DNA of 64,000 bases from Actinomadura fibrosa (lineage in GTDB: Bacteria; Actinomycetota; Actinomycetes; Streptosporangiales; Streptosporangiaceae). A program made the translations under genes and the position numbers. Location: the NCBI RefSeq assembly GCF_900659615.1, contig NZ_CAACUY010000030.1:1-64000 (forward strand), written 5' to 3'. The notes beneath the pieces are model-generated. The model saw only the letters and a list, made by a program, of their open reading frames with translations, was not told the origin of the DNA and ran no database searches. Shown here one piece after another: positions 43,647 through 53,520 of the stretch. Position 1 is the first letter of the stretch. Each line of letters starts with the position of its first letter.

Positions 43647-45436
43647 GGCCGCTCCAGCCGGGCGATCTCCTCGTCCACGATGGACGCGTCGAGCTTGCGG
43701 AACAGCGGCGTCGGCTTCGACAGCGGGACGCCCGGCTTGATCGGCACGGACTCCCAGCGCGCCTCGGTCTCGTAGTCGCCGGTCAGCACCCGGTAGTCCG
43801 GGCCGCCGTCCTCCGACACGTCGCGGATCTCCGGCATTCCGCTCCACACGCCCTCGCCGCCGAGCATCTCGTACACCTTCTGGGACGAGTTCGGCAGGAA
43901 CGGCGTGAGCAGCGTCTTCGCGTCGTCCACGACCTGGAGCGAGGTGTGCAGGATCGACTGGACGCGCGCCGGGTCGTCCTTCAGGTTCCACGGCGCCTGG
44001 TCGGACAGGTACTTGTTGGCGTCGCGCACCACGTCGAACGCCTCGGTCACCGCGTTCTTGAACCGGGACCGGCCGAGCTCCGCGCCGACCGCCGCGAACG
44101 CGTTCCGGCTGCGCTCCATCAGCGCCCGGTCGGCGTCGTTCAGGTCGCCCGCCTCGGGGATCCGGCCGTAGTTCTTCGCGGCCAGGTTCACCGACCGGTT
44201 GACGAGGTTGCCCCACGCGGCGACCAGCTCGTCGTTGTTGCGGCGGCGGAACTCCGACCAGGTGAAGTCGGTGTCCTGGTTCTCCGGCCCGGCGACCGCG
44301 ACGTAGTAGCGCAGCGCGTCGACGTCGTAGCGCTCCAGGAAGTCCTTCACGTAGATGACGACCTGGCGGGACGAGGAGAACTTCTTGCCCTCCATCGTCA
44401 GGAACTCCGACGACACGACCTCCGTCGGCAGGTTCAGCGCGCCGAGCGACCCCGGCTCGCCGCCCTTGTCGCCTTGGCCGCTGTAGCCGAGCAGGATCGC
44501 GGGCCAGATCTCCGCGTGGAAGACGATGTTGTCCTTGCCCATGAAGTAGTACGACAGGGCCTCTGGGTCCTGCCACCAGGCGCGCCACGCCTCCGGGTCG
44601 CCGTTGCGCCGGGCCCACTCCACGGACGCGGAGAAGTAGCCGATGACGGCGTCGAACCACACGTACAGCTTCTTGGCGGGGTTGTCGCGCCAGCCGTCCA
44701 GCGGGATCGGCACGCCCCAGTCGAGGTCGCGGCTGATCGCGCGGGGCTGCATGTCGTCCAGCAGGTTCAGCGCGAACTTCAGCACGTTCGGCCGCCACTG
44801 GCCCTGCTTGCCCCGCAGGTACCGGCCGAGGACCTCGGTGAACGCGGGCAGGTCGAGCATGAAGTGCTCGGTCTCGACGAACTTCGGCGTCTCCCCGTTG
44901 ATCCGGCTCACCGGGTTGATCAGGTCGATCGGGTCGAGCTGGTTCCCGCAGTTGTCGCACTGATCGCCGCGCGCCCCGTCGTACCCGCAGATCGGGCAGG
45001 TGCCCTCGATGTAGCGGTCGGGCAGCGTCCGGCCGGTGGACGGCGAGATCGCGCCCATCGTCGTCTTCGGGAAGATGTAGCCGTTGTCGTACAGGCCCTT
45101 GAAGATCTCCTGGACGACCGCGTAGTGGTTGCGGGTCGTGGTCCGGGTGAACAGGTCGTAGGACATGCCGAGGCCGTGCAGGTCCTCGGCGATGACCCGG
45201 TTGTAGCGGTCGGCCAGCTCGCGGGCGCTCAGGCCCTCCTTGTCGGCCTGCACCTGGATCGGCGTGCCGTGCTCGTCGGTGCCGCTCACCATCAGGACCC
45301 GGTTGCCCGCCATCCGCTGGTAGCGGCTGAACATGTCGGCGGGCAGCGCGAAACCGGAGACGTGCCCGATGTGACGGGGCCCGTTGGCGTACGGCCAGGC
45401 GGGCGCGGTCAAGATGTGTCGGCTTGACGAGGACAT
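43643..45436 (-). CDS. metG: Methionyl-tRNA synthetase
   Basis: A 597-residue class I aminoacyl-tRNA synthetase. The HIGH motif is RHIGHVSG (21-28), the zinc knuckle Cys residues are 147, 150, 160 and 163 (CPIC and CDNC), and the KMSKS counterpart reads KKFSSSRQ at about 350. That is an FSSS variant common in the MetG1 type. The [18 protein letters not shown] segment belongs to the core. The anticodon-binding domain fills about 400-560 and there is no C-terminal EMAP-like domain. The ATG at 45436 is chosen because it gives the family N-terminus. It is divergent from a membrane glycosyltransferase gene. Confidence 0.96.
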   Translation of the reverse strand: MSSSSRHILTAPAWPYANGPRHIGHVSGFALPADMFSRYQRMAGNRVLMVSGTDEHGTPIQVQADKEGLSARELADRYNRVIAEDLHGLGMSYDLFTRTTTRNHYAVVQEIFKGLYDNGYIFPKTTMGAISPSTGRTLPDRYIEGTCPICGYDGARGDQCDNCGNQLDPIDLINPVSRINGETPKFVETEHFMLDLPAFTEVLGRYLRGKQGQWRPNVLKFALNLLDDMQPRAISRDLDWGVPIPLDGWRDNPAKKLYVWFDAVIGYFSASVEWARRNGDPEAWRAWWQDPEALSYYFMGKDNIVFHAEIWPAILLGYSGQGDKGGEPGSLGALNLPTEVVSSEFLTMEGKKFSSSRQVVIYVKDFLERYDVDALRYYVAVAGPENQDTDFTWSEFRRRNNDELVAAWGNLVNRSVNLAAKNYGRIPEAGDLNDADRALMERSRNAFAAVGAELGRSRFKNAVTEAFDVVRDANKYLSDQAPWNLKDDPARVQSILHTSLQVVDDAKTLLTPFLPNSSQKVYEMLGGEGVWSGMPEIRDVSEDGGPDYRVLTGDYETEARWESVPIKPGVPLSKPTPLFRKLDASIVDEEIARLERP

Positions 45437-45587
45437 GGAATCAAGGGTAGTCGGGTCGGTCCCCCGGACCGCACGGTTATCGCCGTACCCGCGATCCGCC
45501 CGGTGGCGGCCCGCCCGTCCCGGGCACCCGAGTAGCCTGGTCCGGCGCTCACGCGACGGATCACCCAGGCGAAGGCAGAAGCAGCAC

Positions 45588-47240
45588 ATGGGCCAGACCA
45601 CGGCCGGCGAGCCCGCCGTCCACCCACCATCGGGCACCGCGAGCGACCGGAGCCTGCCCGGACGGCTGTCCGCGCGCCTTCCCGGGCCCGTCCGCCGGAC
45701 GCGGCGCGTCGTGTGGCTCGCCCTCCTCGTCGCGGCGTGCACGGTCCTGGCCCAGTGGGTCGTCATGACGCCGCCGCTGTACTTCGACCCCTACTACGTC
45801 TGGCTGGGCGCCCGCGACTGGCCCGACATCCCCCTCACCCAGTGGCCGTTCGACGAGGTCCCCCACCAGGTGACGCGGATCGGGCTGGTGCTGCCCGCGC
45901 GGCTCGTCCAGGAGGTCCTCGGGCCGGGGCAGGCCGCCTACTTCACCATCGCGGCGCTCGGCGGATGCGCGTTCTTCGTCGGGACGTACCTCGTCGTCCG
46001 GTCCCTGTTCGGCGACCTGGCGGGCCTCGCGTCCGCGCTGGTGCTGCTGGTCCACCCGTTCTTCACGATGACCAACCCGTACGGCCACGAGGTCACCTGG
46101 TCGACCGGCGTCATGCTGCCGGACATGCCGGGCGCCGGGCTGTTCGCGATAGGGATGGCCGCGCTCGTCGTCGCGAGCCGCCGCACCGGACGAACCCAGA
46201 CCCGCTGGCTGCTCGCCGCGGGCGCGGTGCTCGCCTCGTCGTTCCTCGTCCGCGAGTTCCTCGCGTTCCTGTTCCTGGCGATCCCCGCGTACCTGTGGCT
46301 GCTGCGCGTCCCGTGGCGCCGCAACGTCACGGTCGGCGCCCCCATGCTCGCGGTCCTCGCCGTCAACCTCGTCCACAACGCCCTGGTCTGGGGCAACCCG
46401 CTCGCCGGGATCCGGTCGGCGGCCGAGCACGGCGGCCAGTCCCGCGACTACGTGACGCGCGGGCTCGCCCTGCGCTCGTTCCTGCGCGCCATGCACGACT
46501 GGCAGCCCCTCGGGACGGTCTTCACCGCCGCGCTGGCCCTCACCATCGTCGGCTGGGCCGTCACCCGCGACCGGCGCCTGGCGCTCGTCCTGGTGTGGTT
46601 CTTCACCCTGGCCGTCCCGCTGACGGTCCTGTCGGGCGTCCTCGACCCGAACAGCATCTCGCTGCGGGCCTGGCTCGTCCGCTACTGGTTCGCGGTGTTC
46701 CCCGCCCTCCTCGCGGGCGGCTTCGGGTCGCTGATCCTCATGGCGCGGATGCTGCCCGCGGACCTCGTCCGCCGCCTGCGCCTCCGGACGCTCGTGGCCC
46801 CCGTCCTGGCCCTCGCGCTGGGCGGGACGTACGTGACCTACGCCGTCCGCGCCGTCCCGGACCTGCCGCGCGACACGGCCTGGAACGAGCTGCGCGGCTA
46901 CCTCGGCGACCACCGCGACATCCGGCTGATCTGCGCCGACCGGCGGCTCGCGCAGACCCTCACCTTCTACACCCGCGACATGTGGGGCGACCCGGTCTGG
47001 CGCGGCGAGATCCGCGACTTCCCGCACTACGAGCCGCAGATCCCGCGCAACGCCCTCGAAGGGCCGATGCTCTACACCCGGTGGCGCGGCCAGGAGTCCC
47101 AGATCGCCGGCGGCTGGCGCCCGTCCGCCACGGACGGCTGGCGGCTGCTGTGGCGCTCGTCCGACGGCGTCCTGCAACTCTGGACCCCACCCCCCAACGC
47201 CGCCCACGCCAACGAGAACCCAGGCCCCAACCCCGACTAG
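45588..47240 (+). CDS. GT-C type membrane glycosyltransferase
   Basis: A 550-residue polytopic protein with about ten hydrophobic segments starting at residue about 42 ([20 protein letters not shown]). The first extracytoplasmic loop carries [15 protein letters not shown], the acidic loop expected of GT-C/ArnT-PMT-like enzymes. A C-terminal soluble part begins at about 430 ([20 protein letters not shown]). Such enzymes use polyprenyl-phosphate sugars on the outer face. Donor and acceptor are unknown. The ATG at 45588 is preceded by GAAGG at a long distance, so the start is moderately certain. Its last bases overlap the convergent anti-sigma-like gene. Confidence 0.75.
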   Translation: MGQTTAGEPAVHPPSGTASDRSLPGRLSARLPGPVRRTRRVVWLALLVAACTVLAQWVVMTPPLYFDPYYVWLGARDWPDIPLTQWPFDEVPHQVTRIGLVLPARLVQEVLGPGQAAYFTIAALGGCAFFVGTYLVVRSLFGDLAGLASALVLLVHPFFTMTNPYGHEVTWSTGVMLPDMPGAGLFAIGMAALVVASRRTGRTQTRWLLAAGAVLASSFLVREFLAFLFLAIPAYLWLLRVPWRRNVTVGAPMLAVLAVNLVHNALVWGNPLAGIRSAAEHGGQSRDYVTRGLALRSFLRAMHDWQPLGTVFTAALALTIVGWAVTRDRRLALVLVWFFTLAVPLTVLSGVLDPNSISLRAWLVRYWFAVFPALLAGGFGSLILMARMLPADLVRRLRLRTLVAPVLALALGGTYVTYAVRAVPDLPRDTAWNELRGYLGDHRDIRLICADRRLAQTLTFYTRDMWGDPVWRGEIRDFPHYEPQIPRNALEGPMLYTRWRGQESQIAGGWRPSATDGWRLLWRSSDGVLQLWTPPPNAAHANENPGPNPD

Positions 47241-47953
47241 AGCTTTCGCTGGGTACGCCACTCCTCGAAACTGACGATGCGTTCGGCCGTCTCCTGAAGG
47301 TCGATCAACGGCTGGCGGACATAGCCACGGCCATCACGCCACGAGAACGACTTCGGCTCGACCCAGACGTTCCGGGCCCCGAGGGTGAGAACCGAGATGC
47401 CGCTGTCATCACTGCGGCATGTGAACAGGACGCCACGTGCCCGCAGCACCTCAGAAAGGCGCTCCGCCGCCACTCTCGGGGCGATGACGCGATCGACGCC
47501 AGGCCACGGTTCCGGCAGGGGAAGCCTGAACCAGACGCACTTGCCGGACATCCTGGTGAGGCGTGACCGTGTGAGATGCGAACCGGCGTCGGTGGAGAAG
47601 GCCGCCACGATGGACATGCCTCGACCGTGTTCATCGAGCAGGCCGCCGTTGTCCGCGACCGGCCAAGTGTCGCGGTGGGCATCGAAGACGGAGACGACCA
47701 GTTCCGGGACGGGACGGGTGCGCGCCCAGACCCACAGCTCCGGGCACGCCGTAGAGGCCGCGTGGGCGAGCGCGTTCGTGGTGACTTCGGACACCGCGAG
47801 CTTGGCGTCCTCGACCATGTCGGCGGCGAAGGGGAACGCGCGCATCGTCGCAGCGATGAGGGACCGCGCCTTGGACACGGCGCTCGGGTCGCGGGGAAGC
47901 TGGAAGACACAGGCCCCGCCGTTCGCGATGTCGGCGGGCCTGCCCATCAGCAT
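47237..47953 (-). CDS. Anti-sigma-factor-like ATP-binding protein
   Basis: A 238-residue protein with a HATPase_c (RsbW/SpoIIAB-like) domain at about 15-145. The N box is KLAVSEVTTNALAHAA (about 51-66), and DEHGRGMSIVAAFSTD corresponds to the G boxes. The remaining 90 residues form an extra C-terminal domain that I do not recognise. Proteins of this type are encoded in large numbers in actinomycetes next to DUF5753 and DUF397 genes, and both follow here on the other strand. The kinase target or sigma partner is unknown. Confidence 0.8.
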   Translation of the reverse strand: MLMGRPADIANGGACVFQLPRDPSAVSKARSLIAATMRAFPFAADMVEDAKLAVSEVTTNALAHAASTACPELWVWARTRPVPELVVSVFDAHRDTWPVADNGGLLDEHGRGMSIVAAFSTDAGSHLTRSRLTRMSGKCVWFRLPLPEPWPGVDRVIAPRVAAERLSEVLRARGVLFTCRSDDSGISVLTLGARNVWVEPKSFSWRDGRGYVRQPLIDLQETAERIVSFEEWRTQRKL

Positions 47954-48074
47954 CGGCCACCCCTGACACGCGCCGCGGCCTCGCCGATCGTCCGTCCTCG
48001 GCCGCAGGCGGTGGGCTGCTTGCTATCGGACGGCGTCACCGCACCGGATGACGAGTTCGTACGATCACGCATAG

Positions 48075-48134
48075 GTCGGACCTCCACGTCCGATCAAGGT
48101 CCCGGGCCAGGTGGTGCCACACCGGCCCGGGACC
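48075..48134. other. Two adjacent hairpins in the anti-sigma/DUF5753 gap
   Basis: A 6-to-7-bp inverted repeat (48075-48081 with 48088-48094) is followed by an 11-bp perfect stem (48098-48108 with 48124-48134) whose loop can add a further 4-bp stem. They sit in the 253-nt divergent gap and could terminate or regulate either gene. No gene is seen in the gap. Confidence 0.5.
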
Positions 48135-48206
48135 CCCTCGATGACCTTCCTGAAGGACTGCTGGCTTCACCACGGATCACTCGGTGAGCGCACGAGATGA
48201 CTCTCA

Positions 48207-48962
48207 GTGAAGCTCCTGTCACCTCGGTTCGAGACCGCCAGTACGCGGCCCAAGCCCGCGGACGTGGAGGCGATGCTCGACCTGTACGGCGGTGGCGAAT
48301 CCCAGAAGCTGACCCTGATGCAACTCGCGCGGGACATCCGCAAGCGGGGTTGGTGGTCGGCCTTCAACGACGTCCTCGCCGACTCGTTCGCCGAGTTGGA
48401 GGACGACGCCACCACGATCCGGAGCTGGCAGGTCCAGTTCGTCCCCGGCCTACTCCAGACCAGCGACTACGCGCTCGCTCTCATCCGGATCCTGTCGCCC
48501 GACGCCGCCGAGGACGCCCTGCTCCGCCGACTCCAGGCCCGCATGGCCCGCCGCGCGATCCTTGAGCGGCGGGACGCCCCGTCCTACGACGTCGTCCTGG
48601 ACGAGGCCGTGCTGAGGCGCCCGGTCGGTGGCGTCCAGGTCATGGCCCGGCAACTGGACGCCCTCGTCGAGGCCGCGAGCAGGCCGAACGTCAGCATGCG
48701 CGTCATGCCCCTCTCCGTCGGCGAGCACGCCGGGATGGACGGTCCGTTCGTCGTCCTCAGCTTCGCCGACGGCCAGGACGAGGACGTCGCCTACCTCGAA
48801 GGCATGGGCGGCGAGATCTACCTCGAAGATGTCGAACAGGTGAATCGCTGTAATGTGAGGTTCGACCGGATTTGCGATCAGGCACTTTCCGAGAGCGACT
48901 CGGTGACACTGGTCGCCGGCATCGCCAAGGAGTATCGGCAGTCTGATGGGCTCCCACGTTGA
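48207..48962 (+). CDS. DUF5753 protein lacking its helix-turn-helix
   Basis: A 251-residue protein consisting almost entirely of the DUF5753 effector domain (RSWQVQFVPGLLQTSDYALA, RQLDALVEAASRPNVSMRVM). Family members normally start with a 60-70 residue XRE-type HTH. Here the reading frame opens with MKLLSPRFETASTRPKPADV, which corresponds to the very end of that HTH, and an in-frame TGA lies only nine bases before the GTG start. No HTH is encoded upstream in any frame. The gene is either truncated or a naturally DNA-binding-deficient partner. It overlaps the DUF397 gene by 17 bp, as in WhiJ-type loci. Confidence 0.8.
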   Translation: MKLLSPRFETASTRPKPADVEAMLDLYGGGESQKLTLMQLARDIRKRGWWSAFNDVLADSFAELEDDATTIRSWQVQFVPGLLQTSDYALALIRILSPDAAEDALLRRLQARMARRAILERRDAPSYDVVLDEAVLRRPVGGVQVMARQLDALVEAASRPNVSMRVMPLSVGEHAGMDGPFVVLSFADGQDEDVAYLEGMGGEIYLEDVEQVNRCNVRFDRICDQALSESDSVTLVAGIAKEYRQSDGLPR

Positions 48963-49158
48963 TCTATCGACGATCCAGTGGCGCAAGGCAAGCCGCAGCA
49001 GCGCAAGCGGAAGCGACTGCGTAGAACTCGCCGGGGTGTTCGCGGCGGTCGCCGTTCGCGACTCCAAGGATCCCGACGGGCCGATGCTCCTCATCGGTCG
49101 CGCTGCATGGCGTGACCTTGCCGAGCGCACACGCAGGGGCGAGCTCGATCTCTCGTAG
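48946..49158 (+). CDS. DUF397 protein
   Basis: A 70-residue protein with the DUF397 signature: QWRKASRSSASGSDCVELA, then VAVRDSKDPDGPML and AAWRDLAE. Small DUF397 proteins are known partners of WhiJ-like regulators in streptomycete development. The ATG lies within the 3' end of the DUF5753 gene, so the pair is coupled. Confidence 0.9.
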   Translation: MGSHVDLSTIQWRKASRSSASGSDCVELAGVFAAVAVRDSKDPDGPMLLIGRAAWRDLAERTRRGELDLS

Positions 49159-49255
49159 GGACCTGCGCGACTGTCGCATGGCTGAGTAGATCTGCTGGGT
49201 TGCTTGAGTACTTCCGCTGATGTGTGCGGGTGCGGCGGCGGCCAGGCTGGTCTGC

Positions 49256-49804
49256 ATGGTGACTACTGATCTGGCGGGGATGCGCCGCCCGGGGAGTTTG
49301 GTCGTTGCTCGGGTGGTCTTGTGGGTGCAGGCTGTTCTGTTGGCCAGTGCCTGGGTCGTTCCGAACGGCATGGTGGGCGCCTTCGTGCTCACCGAGGGGA
49401 TTCCGGACGACGGGTCCGCGGGGTGGCTGCTGATCCCGGTGATCTACCTGTCTCCGCTGCTGGTGGCCGCCGCGCCCGCGTTCGTGCTCGCCGCGCGGTT
49501 CTGGCGCGGGCGCCAGGGGGTGTTCGCCGGCGTTGTCGCCTTTGAGTCGGTGCTCGTGGCTTGCGGGCTCTTCGGAGTCGTCGGCGGGGGTGCCGGGACG
49601 CCCTTCGGTGTGGTCGTCGTTCTCCTGGGCGTCGCGGGGTTGGGCGGGGTCTATGTTCTGGCCGCGGTGCTTCGGAGCTATCTCACCGGGTCCAGGCCAC
49701 CCAGTCGCCTTCCGGGGTGCGGCGGCTGTCCACGATCGACCAGCCGGGCGGTGCGCCGCCGGGCCAGCTCGCGGACGGCGGCTTGTTCTTCGGCCAGGAC
49801 ATGA
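49256..49804 (+). CDS. Small integral membrane protein
   Basis: About 182 residues with four hydrophobic segments in the first 135 (LVVARVVLWVQAVLLASAWV, PVIYLSPLLVAAAPAFVLAA, AFESVLVACGLFGVVGG, VVVVLLGVAGLGGVYVLAAV), followed by a basic Ser/Arg-rich tail. The tail is encoded in 122 nt that overlap the convergent glycosyltransferase and may not be conserved. An ATG at 49256 is chosen; an ATG at 49220 is possible. No family recognised. Confidence 0.55.
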   Translation: MVTTDLAGMRRPGSLVVARVVLWVQAVLLASAWVVPNGMVGAFVLTEGIPDDGSAGWLLIPVIYLSPLLVAAAPAFVLAARFWRGRQGVFAGVVAFESVLVACGLFGVVGGGAGTPFGVVVVLLGVAGLGGVYVLAAVLRSYLTGSRPPSRLPGCGGCPRSTSRAVRRRASSRTAACSSART

Positions 49805-51470
49805 CGACCAGGTCGGCCGTCCGCGGCGGCTTCGTGTCGCGCGCGTTGAAGACGCTGCCCTCGCTCCACCACGCCCAGTAGAAGTGCGACAGCCGGATCG
49901 TCCACGGGACGTTCCAGTCCAGCGCGATGGACCGCCGGTCCCGCAGGTCCGTCCGGCCGCGCAGGTCGGTGTGCGCCGCCGACTCGCGGACGAGCGGCTG
50001 CGCGATCCGCTCGATGGCCGTGACCGTCATCGCGAGCGCCACGGCGGCGAGGAGCCCGGCGAGCAGCGCCGGGCCGTGGCGGCGGAGCTGGGCGGCCAGC
50101 ACCGCGAGACCCAGCAGGACGAGGCCCGCCCAGGTCGCGCGCCACAGGTGGAACGCCGTCCAGTCCCAGGTCAGGAACGACGTCTCGGGGAAGTCGTAGC
50201 GCGTGTAGGTGTAGCGGTGCAGCCGGTCCCCCGCGTACCAGGCGACGACGCACGCCGTGAGGACGGTGAGGGCGGCCGCCGACGACGCCGCCCACAGCAG
50301 CGTGCGGCGCCCGGCGCGCAGCAGGACCGCGACGCCCACCGCGAAGAAGACGGGGGTGACGCAGGCCAGGTAGCGGCCGTACACGTAGTTGCCGATGCGG
50401 TACTCGTCCGGGAGCGCGCCCGACGTGGCGAACGCGATGCCCGCCACGATCGCGAGGAGCGCGAGCGCCAGGACCCGCAACCGGCCGGGAGTGCCGCGGC
50501 GCGCCGCCGCGAACGCCACGGTCACCAGGCCGACCGCCGCGATCCCGCCGGTCGCGACCGCCTGGTACCAGATCTGGCCGGTGCCGAGGGAGAGCATCCA
50601 GCCGAGCCCGTCCCGCGTGGTGAGGCGCCGGGCCAGGTTGCCGCTCAGGTCGTTGTCGCCGTACGGGTACAGGTGCGGCAGCAGCGAGTGGTTGAGCGCC
50701 GTCCCGGCCGCGACGCAGGCGGCGAGGACGAGCGCGGTCAGGGCCGTCCCGCGCCAGGGCCGCCACCGGCACAGCACCGCGACCGCCAGCACCCCCGCGT
50801 GCGCGAGGAGCAGGACGGCGCCGCGGGTGTGGGACGTGTAGGCGAACGCGACCAGCAGCGACGCGCCCAGCCCGGCCAGCGTCTCGCGGCGGGACGAGCC
50901 GCCGCCGTCCCGCCGGGGCGCGGTGAGCCACGCGTGCAGGAGCAGCAGCCAGCCGAGCAGCACGACCGGCAGCACGGCGTCGGTCAGGACGAACTCGGAG
51001 TAGAACAGCACGCCGGGCAGCAGCGCCGTCACGTGCGCGAACGGGTACGACCAGCGCCGGCGCACCCGCAGCCCGCGCAGCAGCAGGTAGGCCAGCGGCA
51101 GCATCGCCGCGCTGACCATCGCGTTGATGACGAGCGCGGCCCGGTACACGGTCACCGGGTCGTCGCCCAGCCAGAACGCGGGGGTCAGCAGCAGCGGGTA
51201 GCCGCCCCGGTAGACCGTCCCGTACGACATGTCGGCGTCGGGGCCGCCGGTGAGGACCCGCGCGGCGAACAGGTAGCCCGCCTCGTCCGGCGTCGCGACC
51301 GGCATCGTCTGCCCGGACGCGAGCCAGAGGCGCACCGCGACCTGGGCGAGCCAGCCGAGCGTGAACAGCCAGAACCAGGTGCGGCGGCGGGACGCGGCGG
51401 CGGGGGTGCCCTCGCGGTCCGACGTGGTCGTGGGGCGCGCGACGGCGAGGGGCGCGGCCTCGGCGCTCAT
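49683..51470 (-). CDS. GT-C type membrane glycosyltransferase
   Basis: A 595-residue polytopic protein with about eleven membrane segments. The first external loop has MPVATPDEAGYLFAARVL with the Asp-Glu pair typical of the PMT/ArnT superfamily. A second loop has LPDEYRIGNYVYGRYLA. The C-terminal soluble part (about 500-595) includes RDRRSIALDWNVPWTIRL. The ATG at 51470 is taken as start; the ribosome-binding site is weak and a start 22 codons upstream is possible. With the GT2 gene upstream it may form a donor-synthesis/transfer pair. Acceptor unknown. Confidence 0.78.
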   Translation of the reverse strand: MSAEAAPLAVARPTTTSDREGTPAAASRRRTWFWLFTLGWLAQVAVRLWLASGQTMPVATPDEAGYLFAARVLTGGPDADMSYGTVYRGGYPLLLTPAFWLGDDPVTVYRAALVINAMVSAAMLPLAYLLLRGLRVRRRWSYPFAHVTALLPGVLFYSEFVLTDAVLPVVLLGWLLLLHAWLTAPRRDGGGSSRRETLAGLGASLLVAFAYTSHTRGAVLLLAHAGVLAVAVLCRWRPWRGTALTALVLAACVAAGTALNHSLLPHLYPYGDNDLSGNLARRLTTRDGLGWMLSLGTGQIWYQAVATGGIAAVGLVTVAFAAARRGTPGRLRVLALALLAIVAGIAFATSGALPDEYRIGNYVYGRYLACVTPVFFAVGVAVLLRAGRRTLLWAASSAAALTVLTACVVAWYAGDRLHRYTYTRYDFPETSFLTWDWTAFHLWRATWAGLVLLGLAVLAAQLRRHGPALLAGLLAAVALAMTVTAIERIAQPLVRESAAHTDLRGRTDLRDRRSIALDWNVPWTIRLSHFYWAWWSEGSVFNARDTKPPRTADLVVMSWPKNKPPSASWPGGAPPGWSIVDSRRTPEGDWVAWTR

Positions 51471-51662
51471 CGTCGTCCGGCGCGCCGCCCACGGGCGGTC
51501 AGGGGAGGAAGATCCATCGTTTTGACAGCCTGTCACAGTCCCGGCGGGGCGGCGTCCGCGGGTCGCAAACGCTCAGCAACTTCTCTGCATTCGGGACGCT
51601 CCGTCATGACTGCCCGCCGGCCGGTGACGAGCCGCAGGCCACGGGCGCGCGGGGCCGGGAAG

Positions 51663-51700
51663 CGCCGAGCCCCCGGGCGTCGGTTCCCGAGGGCTCGGCG
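51663..51700 (-). terminator. Hairpin terminator of the GT2 gene
   Basis: A perfect 10-bp outer stem (51663-51672 with 51691-51700) and an inner CCGGG/CCCG stem, 19 nt downstream of the GT2 stop and ahead of the GT-C gene. No U-tract. Confidence 0.7.
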
Positions 51701-51718
51701 GCGGTCCGCTGCGCGGGG

Positions 51719-53209
51719 TCAGCTCTCGTCGGCGTCGGCGGCCTTGCCGGTCTCGCGCGGACGGGCGGTCTTGGCGGGCGCGGCGGCGGCGTCGAGGTTC
51801 TCCGACTCGCCGGCGCTGCTCGGCGCGGGCACCGTCGCCTGGCTCGGGCCGCTGTCGGCCTTCTCGGCGTCCGCCTTGTCGGCGGCGTCCGTCTTGTCTG
51901 TCTTGTCGGTCTGTGCCGGGGCGGTGTCCGCCTCGCCGGCCGCGCTCGTCTCGGCCTTGCCCGTGTCGGTCTTACCGGCGTCCGCCTTGCGCTCGCCCAC
52001 GACCTTCGCGACGGCGGCGTCCACGACGTCGGCGGCCTCGTCGACCGCGTCGGTGAGCGGCGGGTGCTGGCGGCGGCGGATGCCGAGGATGCTCACGAAC
52101 AGCGACGCGAAGATGGCCTGGAAGCTCATCACGAGCGCGGTGGCGGCGGGGACGACGATGCGCAGCGAGTGCCGCGGGTCGAGCTCGCCGAAGCTGTTGA
52201 CCCGCCAGTGCAGCAGCGAGGCGACGAGGCCGGCGAGGCCCGCGATGGCCAGCAGCCCGCCGAGCAGCAGGCCGCGCTCCAGGCTCCACCAGTCGATGAT
52301 CTTCTGGACCCGCCGGTCGTGCGGCAGGAATCCCTCCTGCATCGCGTACACCTTCGTGAGCAGCGCGAACAGCACGGCCTGGAAGCCGATGACGAGCGCG
52401 GCGGACGCGCCGACGAGGGTGTCGACGTCGAAGGCGATGTCGCCGACCGTCACGGGACCGGTCGACAGTGCGATCCCGGCGATCAAGCCGAGCGTCATAA
52501 AGACGAGCCCGGGGATCAGGAACAGCCACCGCGGGCTGTAGAGGAGGAGGAAGCGCAGATGACGCCAGCCGTCGCGCCAGGTGTTGAGGTGCGGGGCGCG
52601 GGACCGCCCGTCCGGCGACAGCGTGGTCGGGACCTCGCGGATGTCGTACTGCTGGAGGGTCGCCTTGACGACCATCTCGCTGGCGAACTCCATGCCGCCG
52701 GTCTGGAGCCCGAGCTGGAGGATCCGCTGCTTGTCGAACGCCCGCAGCCCGCAGTGGAAGTCGCCGATCTTGCTGCGGAAGAACAGCCGGCCGGCGAAGC
52801 TCAGCACCGGGTTGCCGAGGTAGCGGTGCAGCGGCGGCATCGCGCCGGGCGCGATCCCGCCCTTGAACCGGTTGCCCATGACGAGGTCGGCGCCGTCGCG
52901 CAGCTCGTCCAGGAACGGGCCGAGGGTGGTGAAGTCGTAGGAGTCGTCGGCGTCGCCCATCGCCACGTAGCGCCCCCGCGCCGCGCGGATGCCGCCCATC
53001 AGGGCGTTGCCGTAGCCCTTGTCGATGACGGGCACGACGCGGGCACCGGCGTCCCGGGCGAGCTGCTGGCTGCCGTCGGTGCTGCCGTTGTCGGCGATGA
53101 CGACCTCGCCGTCGATACCGTTGTCCTCGAAGAAGCCGATCGTCTTGCGGACGCAGGTCTCGACCGTTTCGGCCTCGTTCAGACATGGCATCACTACGGA
53201 GAGTTCCAC
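51719..53209 (-). CDS. GT2 glycosyltransferase (polyprenyl-phosphate-sugar synthase type)
   Basis: A 496-residue membrane-anchored GT-A enzyme. The catalytic domain starts ELSVVMPCLNEAETVETCVR, with VVIADNGSTDGS (about 38-49), the DxD-like MGDADDSYDF (about 84-93) and DFHCGLRAFDKQRI (about 150-163). Four membrane helices follow at about 225-395. The final 90 residues are a Lys/Asp/Ala-rich disordered tail (KTDKTDAADKADAEKADSG). Relatives make dolichyl- or polyprenyl-phosphate mannose/glucose, the donors used by GT-C enzymes, several of which are encoded around it. The GTG at 53209 follows GAAGGAG. Confidence 0.88.
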   Translation of the reverse strand: MELSVVMPCLNEAETVETCVRKTIGFFEDNGIDGEVVIADNGSTDGSQQLARDAGARVVPVIDKGYGNALMGGIRAARGRYVAMGDADDSYDFTTLGPFLDELRDGADLVMGNRFKGGIAPGAMPPLHRYLGNPVLSFAGRLFFRSKIGDFHCGLRAFDKQRILQLGLQTGGMEFASEMVVKATLQQYDIREVPTTLSPDGRSRAPHLNTWRDGWRHLRFLLLYSPRWLFLIPGLVFMTLGLIAGIALSTGPVTVGDIAFDVDTLVGASAALVIGFQAVLFALLTKVYAMQEGFLPHDRRVQKIIDWWSLERGLLLGGLLAIAGLAGLVASLLHWRVNSFGELDPRHSLRIVVPAATALVMSFQAIFASLFVSILGIRRRQHPPLTDAVDEAADVVDAAVAKVVGERKADAGKTDTGKAETSAAGEADTAPAQTDKTDKTDAADKADAEKADSGPSQATVPAPSSAGESENLDAAAAPAKTARPRETGKAADADES

Positions 53210-53520
53210 GCGATCTCCTTCGTTACCCCTGGTGACCGTCTGCGGTACTTTCAACTAATCTCATCGTGTTCCGCTGGGCGGCCGGTCGACGTTCATGATG
53301 CCTGCCGAGAACGGGTGATGCCGACCGCTCTCAACAAGAGCAGCCGTATCGTGTTGCGCAGTTGCAACCGAAAAACCATCTCCGCCACGGTCGCGGGCGG
53401 CAGGCTAGGACGTCAAGCATACGGGCACGGCGGCCCGGAAGGGGTGGGTCGGCTGTGACGCGCGCCGGAGAAGGCAGTGCCACCGGACCGGGGGCCGGAC
53501 AGCGAAGGGGAGGTGCGGTA
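53210..53520. other. Divergent intergenic region between GT2 and GT-C genes
   Basis: These 311 nt contain no convincing gene. The first 170 nt are comparatively AT-rich (stretches such as CTTTCAACTAATC near 53,250) and should hold both promoters. The + strand gene could begin at a GTG at 53455, which would use up the last part of the gap. Confidence 0.5.
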
